Assembly (NCBI RefSeq): GCF_002592005.1
Contig: NZ_NVQF01000066.1
Span: forward strand, 1-34,886
Length of the DNA: 34,886 nucleotides
DNA from: Mycolicibacterium palauense
GTDB lineage: Bacteria; Actinomycetota; Actinomycetes; Mycobacteriales; Mycobacteriaceae
Direction of reading: 5' to 3'
This document shows, piece after piece, positions 13,881 through 22,557 of this stretch. A program made the position numbers and the translations under genes. Numbering within the stretch: position 1 is the first letter of the stretch; every line of letters begins with the position of its first letter. The notes under the pieces were generated by a model. That model saw only the letters and a program-made list of their open reading frames with translations, had not been told where the DNA came from and did not search any database.

Positions 13881-15980
13881 TCACTCGCGGCGCAGCAGCA
13901 GCGCGCGCGCTTCTTCGGGAATCGTGGGCATGTTGACGATGTGGGTGACCGCCCGGGCGGGATCGATCCGGATGAAGTTGGACTGACCCCATTGGTATTC
14001 CTCTCCGGTGATCTCGTCGCGCACCCAGAACCGGTCGTAGGTTTCTCTACCCAGTGCTCCCATGTCCAACCACAATGTGGCCTCCTCGGGGCCCAATGCG
14101 TTGAGCGTCACAACGACGAGCACACAGTCGCCGGTGACGGGATCGAATTTGCTGTAGGCCAGCAGCGCATCGTTGTCGATGTGGTGGAACCTGATGGTGC
14201 GGTTCTGCTGCAGTGCCGGGTGTACGCGCCGGATCTCGTTGAGCCGGGTGATGAGCGGCTCCAGGGACTCGCCACGCGCCAGCGCGCCGTCGAAGTCACG
14301 GGGGCGCAGTTCGTACTTCTCCGAGTCCAGGTACTCCTCGCTGCCCGGCCGCACCGGCTGGTGTTCGAACAGCTCGTAGCCCGAGTACACGCCCCACAGC
14401 GGACTGAACGTCGCGGCCAGGGCGGCCCGGATCGCGAACATGCCCGGGCCGCCGTGCTGCAGGCTCTCGTGCAGGATGTCGGGCGTGTTGACGAACAGGT
14501 TCTGGCGGGCCTCGTCGGCGTGCTCGGCGATCTGCCGGCCGAACTCGACGATCTCCCACTTGGCCGTGCGCCACGTGAAGTAGCTGTAGGACTGACTGAA
14601 CCCCAGCCTGGCCAACCCGAACAGGCGCGCCGGGCGGGTGAACGCCTCGGAGAGGAACAGCACGTCCGGGTCGATGTTCTTGGCCTCCGCGATCAGCCAG
14701 GCCCAGAAATCCGGTGGCTTGGTGTGCGGATTGTCCACCCGGAAGGTCTTCACCCCGTGGTCCATCCAGTGCCGCACCACCCGCAGCACCTCCTGGTAGA
14801 GCCCGGCGGGATCGTTGTCGAAGTTCAGCGGATAGATGTCCTGGTACTTCTTCGGCGGATTCTCCGCATAGGCGATGGTGCCGTCGGGCAGTTCGGTGAA
14901 CCACTGCCGGTGGTCCTTGGCCCAGGGGTGGTCCGGCGCGCACTGCAACGCCAGATCGATGGCCACCTCCATCCCGAGATCGGTTGTTGCCCTGACGAAC
15001 TCATCGAAATCCTCGATGGTGCCCAACTCCGGGTGGATGGCGTCGTGCCCGCCCTCGTCGCTGCCGATCGCCCACGGCGAGCCGACGTCGCCGGGCACCG
15101 CGGTGACGGTGTTGTTGCGGCCCTTGCGGTGCACCTTGCCGATCGGGTGGATCGGTGGCAGGTAGACCACGTCGAAACCCATCCGCGCGATGCGCGGCAG
15201 TGCCTTGGCCGCGGTGGCGAACGTGCCGTGCAGCGGGCGGCCCTCGGAATCCCAGCCCCCGGTGGACCGCGGAAACATCTCGTACCAGGAGGCGAACCGG
15301 GCCCGCGGCCGGTCCACCCACACCCCGTAGGCCTCACCGCGGGTGACCAGCTCGCGCAGCGGATAGGCGTCGAGCAGACCGGTCAGCTCGGGCGACAGCG
15401 CCGCGGCCGCCCGCATGAACGGGTCACCGGGTTCGCGCAGCCGGGCCGCGGCCTCCACCAGCGGGTAGCGGTCCTGGCGGGGTACCCCGGTGGCGGCACG
15501 GTCGAGCAGCCGGGCACCCAGGATGAGGTCATTGGACAGCTCGGCCTCGCTCTGGCCGGCGTCGAGCTTGGCGGTCACCGCCTTGCGCCAGGTGGCGATC
15601 GGGTCACCCCAACCGTCGACCCGGAACGTCCACAGGCCCACCGCGTCGGGGACGAACTGCCCGTGGAACACGTCGGGGGTGCGTCCGGTGCTCATCGGCA
15701 ACCGCTGCGGCTTGACCCGGGCCGAGGACGCGACGACCTCCGCGATGGGTACCGGCTCCACCTGCGGGGACAGCTTCGGGGACACCTTTGGGGGACCGTC
15801 GGCGAGCTCGGGGTAGCGGGGACCGTGGTAGCGCACGACCAGCGTGGCCGCGACCGCGTCGTGGCCCTCGCGCCAGACGGTCGCGCAGACCGGAATCACC
15901 TCCCCGACGACCGCCTTGGCCGGGTACCGGCCGCCGGATATGACGGGCTGGACGTCGTCGATTGCGATGCGACCGGGCAC
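13881..15980 (-). CDS. glgE: Alpha-1,4-glucan:maltose-1-phosphate maltosyltransferase GlgE
   Basis: GlgE transfers maltose from alpha-maltose-1-phosphate to the end of a glucan chain and is the polymerase of the trehalose-to-glucan route. The 699 aa fit the family (701 in M. tuberculosis). It has an N-terminal beta domain (about 5-130), a dimerising helical region, and a GH13 barrel with nucleophile Asp416 in FRVDNPHTKP, acid/base Glu445 in LFLSEAF, and NTPDILHE. The frame begins with TTG at 15995, but that codon is next to the ribosome site AGGAGAG; the proper start is GTG 15980, 5 bases beyond it, which gives the conserved VPGRIAIDDVQPV. It is the first gene of glgE-glgB and is divergent from glgP. 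Confidence 0.97.
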   Translation of the reverse strand: MPGRIAIDDVQPVISGGRYPAKAVVGEVIPVCATVWREGHDAVAATLVVRYHGPRYPELADGPPKVSPKLSPQVEPVPIAEVVASSARVKPQRLPMSTGRTPDVFHGQFVPDAVGLWTFRVDGWGDPIATWRKAVTAKLDAGQSEAELSNDLILGARLLDRAATGVPRQDRYPLVEAAARLREPGDPFMRAAAALSPELTGLLDAYPLRELVTRGEAYGVWVDRPRARFASWYEMFPRSTGGWDSEGRPLHGTFATAAKALPRIARMGFDVVYLPPIHPIGKVHRKGRNNTVTAVPGDVGSPWAIGSDEGGHDAIHPELGTIEDFDEFVRATTDLGMEVAIDLALQCAPDHPWAKDHRQWFTELPDGTIAYAENPPKKYQDIYPLNFDNDPAGLYQEVLRVVRHWMDHGVKTFRVDNPHTKPPDFWAWLIAEAKNIDPDVLFLSEAFTRPARLFGLARLGFSQSYSYFTWRTAKWEIVEFGRQIAEHADEARQNLFVNTPDILHESLQHGGPGMFAIRAALAATFSPLWGVYSGYELFEHQPVRPGSEEYLDSEKYELRPRDFDGALARGESLEPLITRLNEIRRVHPALQQNRTIRFHHIDNDALLAYSKFDPVTGDCVLVVVTLNALGPEEATLWLDMGALGRETYDRFWVRDEITGEEYQWGQSNFIRIDPARAVTHIVNMPTIPEEARALLLRRE

Positions 15981-16087
15981 CCGAGCTCTCCTCAACTGGT
16001 GTCAGTGGCGCGACTGCCGCCGCGCGTCGTGTTGCGGTCTTCTCGTGCTGACTCGTTCTTCGTTTAACCACTTCGGGTCCTTCTCAC

Positions 16088-16093
16088 ACCGTA
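16088..16093 (-). promoter_or_regulatory. Possible -10 box for the glgE-glgB operon
   Basis: The minus strand has TACGGT (TANNNT) about 108 bases before the glgE GTG, which would leave a long leader. No better candidate nearer the start was evident; the AT-richer GTTTAAC at about 16062-16068 is an alternative. Confidence 0.25.
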
Positions 16094-16197
16094 GTGCGCG
16101 GCGGCGTCGAAGGAGACCCGATGAACGTGGCCCGTCGCGCCGGCAAACGGACGTGCGGAGTTTGCCGGACCCGCCCGCCGAAGCGGTCCCCGCTCAG

Positions 16198-16203
16198 TAG
16201 TGT
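16198..16203 (+). promoter_or_regulatory. -10 box of glgP
   Basis: TAGTGT ends 8 bases before GTG 16212. This supports a leaderless mRNA and the start that matches M. tuberculosis GlgP, rather than the in-frame GTG at 16200, which lies inside the box. Confidence 0.5.
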
Positions 16204-16211
16204 GTGAGCGT

Positions 16212-18848
16212 GTGAAGGCCCTGCGCAGGTTCACCGTCCGTGCCCACCTGCCCGAGCGGTTGGCGGCGCTCGAGCGGCTCTCGACCAACCTGCGATGGTC
16301 GTGGGACACACCCACGCAGCGGCTCTTCGCCGCCATCGACGAGCGGCTGTGGGCCGAGGTGGGGCAGGATCCGGTGGCGCTGCTCGGTGCGGTCAGCCCG
16401 GGCCGGCTGGATCAGTTGGCCGCCGACGCGGATTTCACCGGCCGGCTCGACGGGCTGGCCGCCGACCTCGACGACTATCTGAGCCGGCCGCTGTGGTACC
16501 AGCAGCAGGCCGAGGCCGGGCGGTCCATGCCCAACGGGATCGCGTACTTCTCGATGGAGTTCGGGGTGTCCGAGGTGCTGCCGAACTATTCGGGCGGGCT
16601 GGGGATCCTCGCCGGTGACCACCTGAAGTCGGCCTCCGATCTGGGCCTGCCGCTGATCGGGGTGGGCCTGCTGTACCGCTCCGGCTACTTCCGGCAGTCG
16701 CTGACCGCCGACGGCTGGCAGCACGAGACCTATCCGGCGGTCGACCCGCACGGGTTGCCGTTGCGCCTGCTCAGCGCCCCGAACGGGGAGCCGGTGTTCA
16801 TCGACCTGGCCATGCCCCAGGGCGCTCAGCTGCGTGCCCGCGTGTGGGTCGCCCAGGTCGGCCGGGTGCCGCTGCTGCTGCTGGACTCCGACATCGGCGA
16901 GAACGACCACGAGATGCGCTCGATCACCGACCGGCTCTACGGCGGCGACCAGGAGCACCGCATCAAGCAGGAGATCCTGGCCGGCGTCGGCGGTGTCCGG
17001 GCGGTCCGCGCCTACGTCGCCCGGGAGGGGCTGCCGGCCCCCGAGGTGTTCCACATGAACGAGGGCCACGCGGGCTTTCTGGGAGCCGAGCGCATCCGCG
17101 AGTACATGTCGACCGCCGGCCTGGATTTCGACACCGCGCTGACCCTGGTGCGCTCCGCGACGGTGTTCACCACACACACCCCGGTGCCGGCCGGTATCGA
17201 CCGGTTCCCGGTGGAGATGGTGTCCCGCTACTTCGCCGACGACCGCCCGCACCCGCTGCTGCCCGGGGTGCCCCTGTCCCGGATCGTGGCCCTCGGCGCC
17301 GAGGACGACCCGGGCAAGTTCAACATGGCGCACATGGGGCTGCGGCTGGCGCAGCGCGCCAACGGGGTGTCGTTGCTGCACGGCCGGGTCAGCCGGGAGA
17401 TGTTCAACGAGCTGTGGCCGGGCTTCGATCCGGGGGAGGTGCCCATCGGGTCGATCACCAACGGGGTGCACGCGCCGACCTGGGCGGCACCGCAGTGGAT
17501 GGAGCTGGCCCGCGAACTCGTCGGCGGCAATTCGCTGTCGGAACTGTCCGAGCCCGCGATCTGGCAGCGCCTGCAGCAGGTCGACACCGGGCACCTGTGG
17601 TGGATCCGCTCCCAGCTGCGGTCCCTGCTCGTCGATGACGTGCGGGCCCGGCTGCGCCGGTCGTGGCTGGAGCGCGGGGCCGCCGAGGCCGAACTGGGCT
17701 GGATCGCCGAGGCCTTCGACCCGGCCGTGCTCACGGTCGGGTTCGCCCGCCGGGTTCCCACCTACAAGCGGCTGACGTTGATGCTGCGCGATCCCGACCG
17801 CCTGCAGCGCATCCTGCTCGACCCGGAACGCCCCGTGCAGCTGATCGTGGCGGGCAAGTCCCACCCCGCCGACGACGGCGGCAAGGCGCTGATCCAGCAG
17901 GTGGTGCGTTTCGCCGACCGTCCGGAGGTGCGCCACCGCATCGCCTTCCTGCCCGACTACGACATGTCGATGGCCCGGCTGCTGTACTGGGGCTGCGACG
18001 TGTGGCTCAACAACCCGCTGCGGCCGCTGGAGGCCTGCGGCACCTCGGGCATGAAGAGCGCGCTCAACGGTGGGCTGAACCTGTCCATCCGCGACGGCTG
18101 GTGGGACGAGTGGTACGACGGCGAGAACGGCTGGGAGATCCCCACCGCCGACGGGCTGACCGACGAGGGCCGCCGCGACGATCTGGAGGCCGCCGCACTC
18201 TACGACCTGCTGGAGAGGTCGGTGACACCGAAGTTCTACGACCGCGACCAGGCGGGTGTGCCGGTCCGCTGGGTGGAGATGGTGCGCCACACGCTGCAGG
18301 CGCTGGGGCCCAAGGTGCTGGCCTCGCGCATGGTCCGCGACTACACCGACGGCTACTACGTGGCGGCGGCCGCCTCCTACCGGCGCACCGCCGGCACGGA
18401 TGCCGGCGACTTCGCCCCGGCCCGCGAGCTGGCCGACTACCGGCGGCGGGTGGCCGCCGCCTGGCCGCGCGTCACGATCACCGACGTCGACAGCACCGGG
18501 CTGCCCGACACCCCGGTGCTGGGCTGCACGCTGACGCTGACCGCGGCCGTCGAGTTGGCCGGGCTGCGCCCCGACGAGGTCGTCGTGCACGCCGAGCTGG
18601 GCCGCGTCAACGGAACCGACGATCTGCTGGACCCGGTCAGTGTGCCGATGCAGCACACCGGCGGCGTCGATGGTGCTGGTGGTGGCGCCGGTGGTGCTGG
18701 TGGCGCCGGTGGTGCTGGAGGTGTCCACTACTTCTCGACCACCACCGCGGTGCCGGTGGCCGGAACGGTCGGCTACACCGTGCGGGTGCTCCCGCACAAC
18801 GACCTGCTCGCCGGCGACAGCGAGCTGGGACTGGTGACGCTGGCTTGA
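16212..18848 (+). CDS. glgP: Glycogen/alpha-glucan phosphorylase GlgP
   Basis: GlgP shortens alpha-1,4-glucan by phosphorolysis, releasing glucose-1-phosphate. The 878 aa hold a DUF3417 N-terminal domain (about 1-110) and a GT35 phosphorylase core. The PLP-binding Lys lies in CGTSGMKSALNGG, and conserved glucan-site blocks include YFSMEFGVSEVLPNYSGGLG and VFHMNEGHAGFL. It belongs to the type of phosphorylase found in actinobacteria (Rv1328). The start GTG 16212 matches KALRRFTVRAHLP. Near the C-terminus (about residues 820-838) is a Gly/Ala repeat that replaces a short loop in M. tuberculosis. Divergent from glgE-glgB, it supplies the breakdown arm of the same polymer cycle. Confidence 0.96.
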   Translation: MKALRRFTVRAHLPERLAALERLSTNLRWSWDTPTQRLFAAIDERLWAEVGQDPVALLGAVSPGRLDQLAADADFTGRLDGLAADLDDYLSRPLWYQQQAEAGRSMPNGIAYFSMEFGVSEVLPNYSGGLGILAGDHLKSASDLGLPLIGVGLLYRSGYFRQSLTADGWQHETYPAVDPHGLPLRLLSAPNGEPVFIDLAMPQGAQLRARVWVAQVGRVPLLLLDSDIGENDHEMRSITDRLYGGDQEHRIKQEILAGVGGVRAVRAYVAREGLPAPEVFHMNEGHAGFLGAERIREYMSTAGLDFDTALTLVRSATVFTTHTPVPAGIDRFPVEMVSRYFADDRPHPLLPGVPLSRIVALGAEDDPGKFNMAHMGLRLAQRANGVSLLHGRVSREMFNELWPGFDPGEVPIGSITNGVHAPTWAAPQWMELARELVGGNSLSELSEPAIWQRLQQVDTGHLWWIRSQLRSLLVDDVRARLRRSWLERGAAEAELGWIAEAFDPAVLTVGFARRVPTYKRLTLMLRDPDRLQRILLDPERPVQLIVAGKSHPADDGGKALIQQVVRFADRPEVRHRIAFLPDYDMSMARLLYWGCDVWLNNPLRPLEACGTSGMKSALNGGLNLSIRDGWWDEWYDGENGWEIPTADGLTDEGRRDDLEAAALYDLLERSVTPKFYDRDQAGVPVRWVEMVRHTLQALGPKVLASRMVRDYTDGYYVAAAASYRRTAGTDAGDFAPARELADYRRRVAAAWPRVTITDVDSTGLPDTPVLGCTLTLTAAVELAGLRPDEVVVHAELGRVNGTDDLLDPVSVPMQHTGGVDGAGGGAGGAGGAGGAGGVHYFSTTTAVPVAGTVGYTVRVLPHNDLLAGDSELGLVTLA
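18672..18722 (+). repeat. Gly/Ala-coding tandem repeat inside glgP
   Basis: About three 18-base units related to GGTGGTGCTGGTGGCGCC encode GAGGGAGGAGGAGGAGG. The reading frame is kept because the unit is a multiple of three. The flanking protein (VPMQHTGG before, VHYFSTTT after) is conserved. Confidence 0.85.
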
Positions 18849-18863
18849 TCTGATCGGGGCCGG

Positions 18864-20303
18864 CTAGCGGAACCGCTTGAAGCAGCGGTCGGTGTCGCCG
18901 AGCACGCCGACCCGGAAGGCGTCGATGCGGGCGAACCCCGAGGGCACCGTCTCGCCGTTGACGTCGCTGGCGGCCAGGCCGTTGGTCAGCAGGCCGGCCA
19001 CCGCCTCGTCGAGGTCGCCGGCGGTCAGGGCCACGGTGTTGCCGTCGGGGGTGCTGACCTCGTGGGCGAGCTTGGTGGTGGCGACCCCGGTCAGGCACGC
19101 GGTGCGCAGCGCCGCGCTGGCGTCGTCGAGCTGCGCCCCGCGCTGGTTCTGCAGCGCGAGCATGTAGCGCGACATCAGCGCCGAATAGGCGGTGTTGTCC
19201 CCCGACAGCGTCGCATCGGCGTCGGCGTCGCCGGACGGCGTGCCCATCTCCTGCAGGGCGGGGAGATCGACCGCGATGGTGTTGGTGGCCGGGCAGTAGG
19301 AGACCGGTGGCGACGGCCGGGCGTCGGGGCACCGCCGGTCCGCCGGGGCGTCCAGGGTCAGTGCCGGCGGCTCGGCCGGGTCGAACAGGATGGTCATCGC
19401 CTCGACGATCGCGTTGACCGACTCCTCGTCGACCGGCCATTCCCCGCTCTGATCGGTCTGCAGCTCCACCGGCAGGTCGCCGCGGCGCTGCTTGACCTCC
19501 TTGGCGTCGATGGCCGCACAGGCGGCGGCCCCGTCGGTGAAGCCGAACTGGAACGCCGAGATGCGCTCGAAGGCCGAACCGTGTTCGTCGTCGTCGATTC
19601 CGGCCTCGTCGGAGAACGGCAGCGGATCGCGGAACGAGATCATGCCGGCCAGCAGGTTGTTCAGCCCGTCGGCGGTGCTCAGGCTGAACCGCGGTGAGTC
19701 TCCCTCGGCGACCCAGCGCAGGTACACCCCGGCGAAGCAGTCGGACTGCTGTTCGGACACCAGCGTCGGGGTCGTGCGCCGCGTCAGCTTGGCCTGCCGG
19801 GCCACCGAGTGGCCGTACTCGTGGGCCAGCACCATGGTGATCGCCATGTCGCCGTTGGCGCGGCGCAGCGACGGCATCAGCTCGCCGCGGTCCCAGCCGA
19901 TAGTGTTGTCCAGCGGGCAGAACGCCGCGTTGACCAGGCCGTAGGTGTCCTCGTCGCAGAACTGGCCGTCGTAGTCGTTGGCGTCCCAGGAGACGACCGA
20001 GGTCACCGGGGTGAAGGCACCGGGGAAGGTTTCGCTGAAACTCTGTTCCCAGAACTCCTCGATGTCGGTGACGGACTGGCCGGCCACCGTGTCGACCGTG
20101 CCGTCGTTGGTGCCCTCCACCGCACGGAACTCGTGCGGGGCGTCGGGGCGCAGGCCGGAGGGGCCGTCGACGGCCTGCATGCCCGCCACCTTGAACGGGT
20201 CGGCGAAGACCGAGACCGGTTTACCGTCGACCACGGAGGCGCATCCGGCCAGCGCGGTGCCCGCCAGGGCCACTGCCAGGAGGCGACGGATCCGTGGACG
20301 CAT
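18864..20303 (-). CDS. Lipoprotein neutral zinc metalloprotease
   Basis: A 479-aa exported, lipid-anchored peptidase. The signal peptide ends in the lipobox LAGC (Cys21). The zinc motif HEYGH (161-165) is followed by SEQQSDCFAGVYLRW, where the Glu and Asp resemble the third-ligand region of the neutral zinc metallopeptidase family (YpfJ-like). Several Cys could form disulfides. It may belong with LpqM-type mycobacterial lipoprotein metalloproteases, one of which was reported to be needed for conjugal DNA transfer in M. smegmatis; I cannot tell orthologue from paralogue, so I give no symbol. ATG 20303 has an AAAGAGG ribosome site and a TATCCT -10 about 70 bases upstream. It converges on glgP. 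Confidence 0.85.
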   Translation of the reverse strand: MRPRIRRLLAVALAGTALAGCASVVDGKPVSVFADPFKVAGMQAVDGPSGLRPDAPHEFRAVEGTNDGTVDTVAGQSVTDIEEFWEQSFSETFPGAFTPVTSVVSWDANDYDGQFCDEDTYGLVNAAFCPLDNTIGWDRGELMPSLRRANGDMAITMVLAHEYGHSVARQAKLTRRTTPTLVSEQQSDCFAGVYLRWVAEGDSPRFSLSTADGLNNLLAGMISFRDPLPFSDEAGIDDDEHGSAFERISAFQFGFTDGAAACAAIDAKEVKQRRGDLPVELQTDQSGEWPVDEESVNAIVEAMTILFDPAEPPALTLDAPADRRCPDARPSPPVSYCPATNTIAVDLPALQEMGTPSGDADADATLSGDNTAYSALMSRYMLALQNQRGAQLDDASAALRTACLTGVATTKLAHEVSTPDGNTVALTAGDLDEAVAGLLTNGLAASDVNGETVPSGFARIDAFRVGVLGDTDRCFKRFR

Positions 20304-20371
20304 CTGCGGTGCCTCTTTCGCGTTCTCGGGCCATCCGGGCCGCCGATGGGGTCAGGGCCCCGCCGGCTGCC

Positions 20372-20377
20372 AGGATA
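20372..20377 (-). promoter_or_regulatory. -10 box of the metalloprotease gene
   Basis: The minus strand reads TATCCT, identical to the clpS -10 in this window, about 68 bases before ATG 20303. It sits in the 124-base spacer after dinG, so the metalloprotease need not depend on the pncB-dinG transcript. Confidence 0.45.
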
Positions 20378-20427
20378 GTGCGAACCCGCCGCCGCGACGG
20401 TGCCGTTGGCCGGGGCCGGCGGGTCGC

Positions 20428-22557
20428 TCAGCCGGTGCCCGGGCCGTCGGGTTCCGGCGGCGCGGCACGCAGCCGGCGCAGCGCGGCGCGCACCACCGCG
20501 GGATCGGTGGTCTGCCAGAACGGCGGCAGCGACGCCCGCAGGTAGCCGCCGTAGCGCGCCGTGGCCATCCGGGAGTCCAGGACCGCCACCACACCACGGT
20601 CGTCGGTGCCGCGCAGCAGCCGGCCCGCGCCCTGGGCCAGCAGCAACGCGGCGTGGCTGGCGGCCACCGTCATGAAGCCGTTGCCGCCGTGGGCGGCCAC
20701 GGCCCGCTGCCGCGCCGTGAGCAGCGGGTCGTCCGGGCGGGGGAACGGGATGCGGTCGATGAGCACCAGCGACAGCGACGGGCCGGGTACGTCCACGCCC
20801 TGCCACAGCGACAGCGTGCCGAACAGCGACGTCTGCGGGTCCCCGGCGAAACGTTCGACCAGCGTCGCGGTGGTGTCGTCGCCCTGGCACAACACCGGGG
20901 TGTCCAGGCGCTCCCGCATCGCCTCGGCGGCCGCGCGGGCGGCGCGCATCGACGAGAACAGTCCCAGCGTGCGGCCGTCCGCGGCGGTCACGAGCTCCTC
21001 GATCTCGGTCAGCATCTCCGGCGACCCGGTGCCGTCGCGGCCGGGGGGTGGCAGCTGCCGGGCGACGTAGAGGATGCCCGCCCTGGCGTGGTCGAACGGT
21101 GACCCGACGTCGAGGCCGCGCCACCGTGGCGCCGGCGGGGTGCGTTCGGTGCCGGCCGGTGCCGGCTCGGCGGGCTCGGCGGAATCGCCGGAATCGCCGG
21201 GGTCGGCGGGGTCGGCGAGCAGGCCCCACGCCCGGGCCATCGCGTCGAACGACCCGCCCAGGGTCAGCGTCGCCGAGGTCAGCACGGCGGTGGCGCGCCC
21301 GAACAGACGCTGGCGCAGCAGCGCGGCGACCGACAGGGGAGCGACCCGCAGCACGCTGCGCGGCGAACCGCGGAAGTCCTCGTGGTCGAGCCAGACGATG
21401 TCGGTGCGCTCGGCGATGGGCGGACCGAAGGAGTCCAGCATCCGCGCGGCGGTGTCGTGGACGTCGCCCAGTGCGGCGATGGCCTCGGTACGGGCCGCGG
21501 CCGCCCTGGGGTCCGCCGGAGCCGGGTTGATCGCCGCGCGCGCGGCGTGGGCGGCGTCGCGCAGGACGGCCAGGCAGGTCGCCAACTCGTCGTCGAGCCG
21601 GTCGAGGCGGCCGGCGGGCAGCTCGTGGAGCACCGAGGACAGGGTGGCCGCGGCGGCCTCCAGGCGTTGCGTCAGCTCGGGGCCGACCAGCCGGCCCGCC
21701 CGCCGGGCCACCGCGCCGAGTGCGGCCGAGGTCAGCTCGGCCGTGGCCACGCCGGTCACCCGGTCCACCAGATCGTGGGCCTCGTCGACGACGAGCAGTT
21801 CGTGTTCGGGCAGCACGTTGGCCTCGGCGATGGCGTCGATGGCCAGCAGGGCGTGGTTGGTGACGACGACGTCGGCGGTTCCGGCGATCCCGCGGGCGCG
21901 TTCGGAGAAGCACTCGGTGCCGAAGGGGCAGCGCGACATTCCCAGGCATTCCCGTGCCGAGACACTGACCTGAGCCCAGGAACGCTCGGGCACACCGGGT
22001 TTGAGTTCGTCGCGGTCCCCGGTGCTGGTCTCCTCGGCCCAGTCGAGCAGCCGACGCACATCCCGGCCCAGCGCGGAGGCGGCCATCGGGGAGAAGAGCT
22101 CCTCCTGGTCGGCCTCCTCGGGCTGGGCGTCGCCGGCCGACCCGTTGTGAATCTTGTTCAGGCACAGGTAATTTCCCCGCCCTTTCAGCAGGGCGAAACT
22201 GGGCGTGCGGGGCAGCGCGCCGGACAGGGCGTCGGCCAGCCGGGGCAGGTCGCGGTCGACCAGCTGGCGCTGCAGCGCGATCGTCGCGGTGGAGACCACG
22301 ACGGGTCCGCGCTCCTCGCCGGCGCTCAGCGCCAGCGCCGGGACCAGGTAGGCCAGCGACTTCCCGGTACCCGTGCCGGCCTGCACCGCCAGGTGTTCCC
22401 CGGAGGTGAATGCGTGAGCGACGGCCTCGGCCATCGCGATCTGGCCCGGGCGTTCGGTGCCGCCGACCGCGGCCACCGCGCGGCCCAGCAGGCCGGCCAC
22501 CGGCGAGTCGGCCGCCCGGGAGTCGGCCGGCGTGGAAGCGGAGCGCGCCTCCGTCAC
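20428..22557 (-). CDS. dinG: DinG-family ATP-dependent DNA helicase
   Basis: An XPD/DinG-type superfamily 2 helicase that unwinds DNA 5' to 3' and can remove R-loops or G-quadruplexes. It has 709 aa from GTG 22557. Walker A is AGTGTGKS (about 60-67). The iron-sulfur cluster cysteines are in NYLCLNK and CLGMSRCPFGTEC, the Walker B box is VVDEAHDL, and late motifs include LWQGVDVPG and QGAGRLLRG. M. tuberculosis DinG (Rv1329c) is shorter (664). Part of the difference is an acidic linker of doubled tripeptides (ADP, GDS, AEP). The start overlaps the pncB stop by four bases (GTGA), so the frame extension to 22617 is not needed. Confidence 0.95.
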   Translation of the reverse strand: MTEARSASTPADSRAADSPVAGLLGRAVAAVGGTERPGQIAMAEAVAHAFTSGEHLAVQAGTGTGKSLAYLVPALALSAGEERGPVVVSTATIALQRQLVDRDLPRLADALSGALPRTPSFALLKGRGNYLCLNKIHNGSAGDAQPEEADQEELFSPMAASALGRDVRRLLDWAEETSTGDRDELKPGVPERSWAQVSVSARECLGMSRCPFGTECFSERARGIAGTADVVVTNHALLAIDAIAEANVLPEHELLVVDEAHDLVDRVTGVATAELTSAALGAVARRAGRLVGPELTQRLEAAAATLSSVLHELPAGRLDRLDDELATCLAVLRDAAHAARAAINPAPADPRAAAARTEAIAALGDVHDTAARMLDSFGPPIAERTDIVWLDHEDFRGSPRSVLRVAPLSVAALLRQRLFGRATAVLTSATLTLGGSFDAMARAWGLLADPADPGDSGDSAEPAEPAPAGTERTPPAPRWRGLDVGSPFDHARAGILYVARQLPPPGRDGTGSPEMLTEIEELVTAADGRTLGLFSSMRAARAAAEAMRERLDTPVLCQGDDTTATLVERFAGDPQTSLFGTLSLWQGVDVPGPSLSLVLIDRIPFPRPDDPLLTARQRAVAAHGGNGFMTVAASHAALLLAQGAGRLLRGTDDRGVVAVLDSRMATARYGGYLRASLPPFWQTTDPAVVRAALRRLRAAPPEPDGPGTG
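21164..21217. repeat. Three doubled 9-bp units inside dinG
   Basis: GGCTCGGCG twice, GAATCGCCG twice and GGGTCGGCG twice stand end to end. On the coding strand they encode ADPADPGDSGDSAEPAEP, a flexible acidic linker between helicase motifs. Confidence 0.85.

Noticed and set aside
16194..18797. 867-codon minus-strand frame over glgP
   Set aside because: Shadow of glgP; its Thr/Ser repeat is merely the complement of the glgP Gly/Ala repeat.
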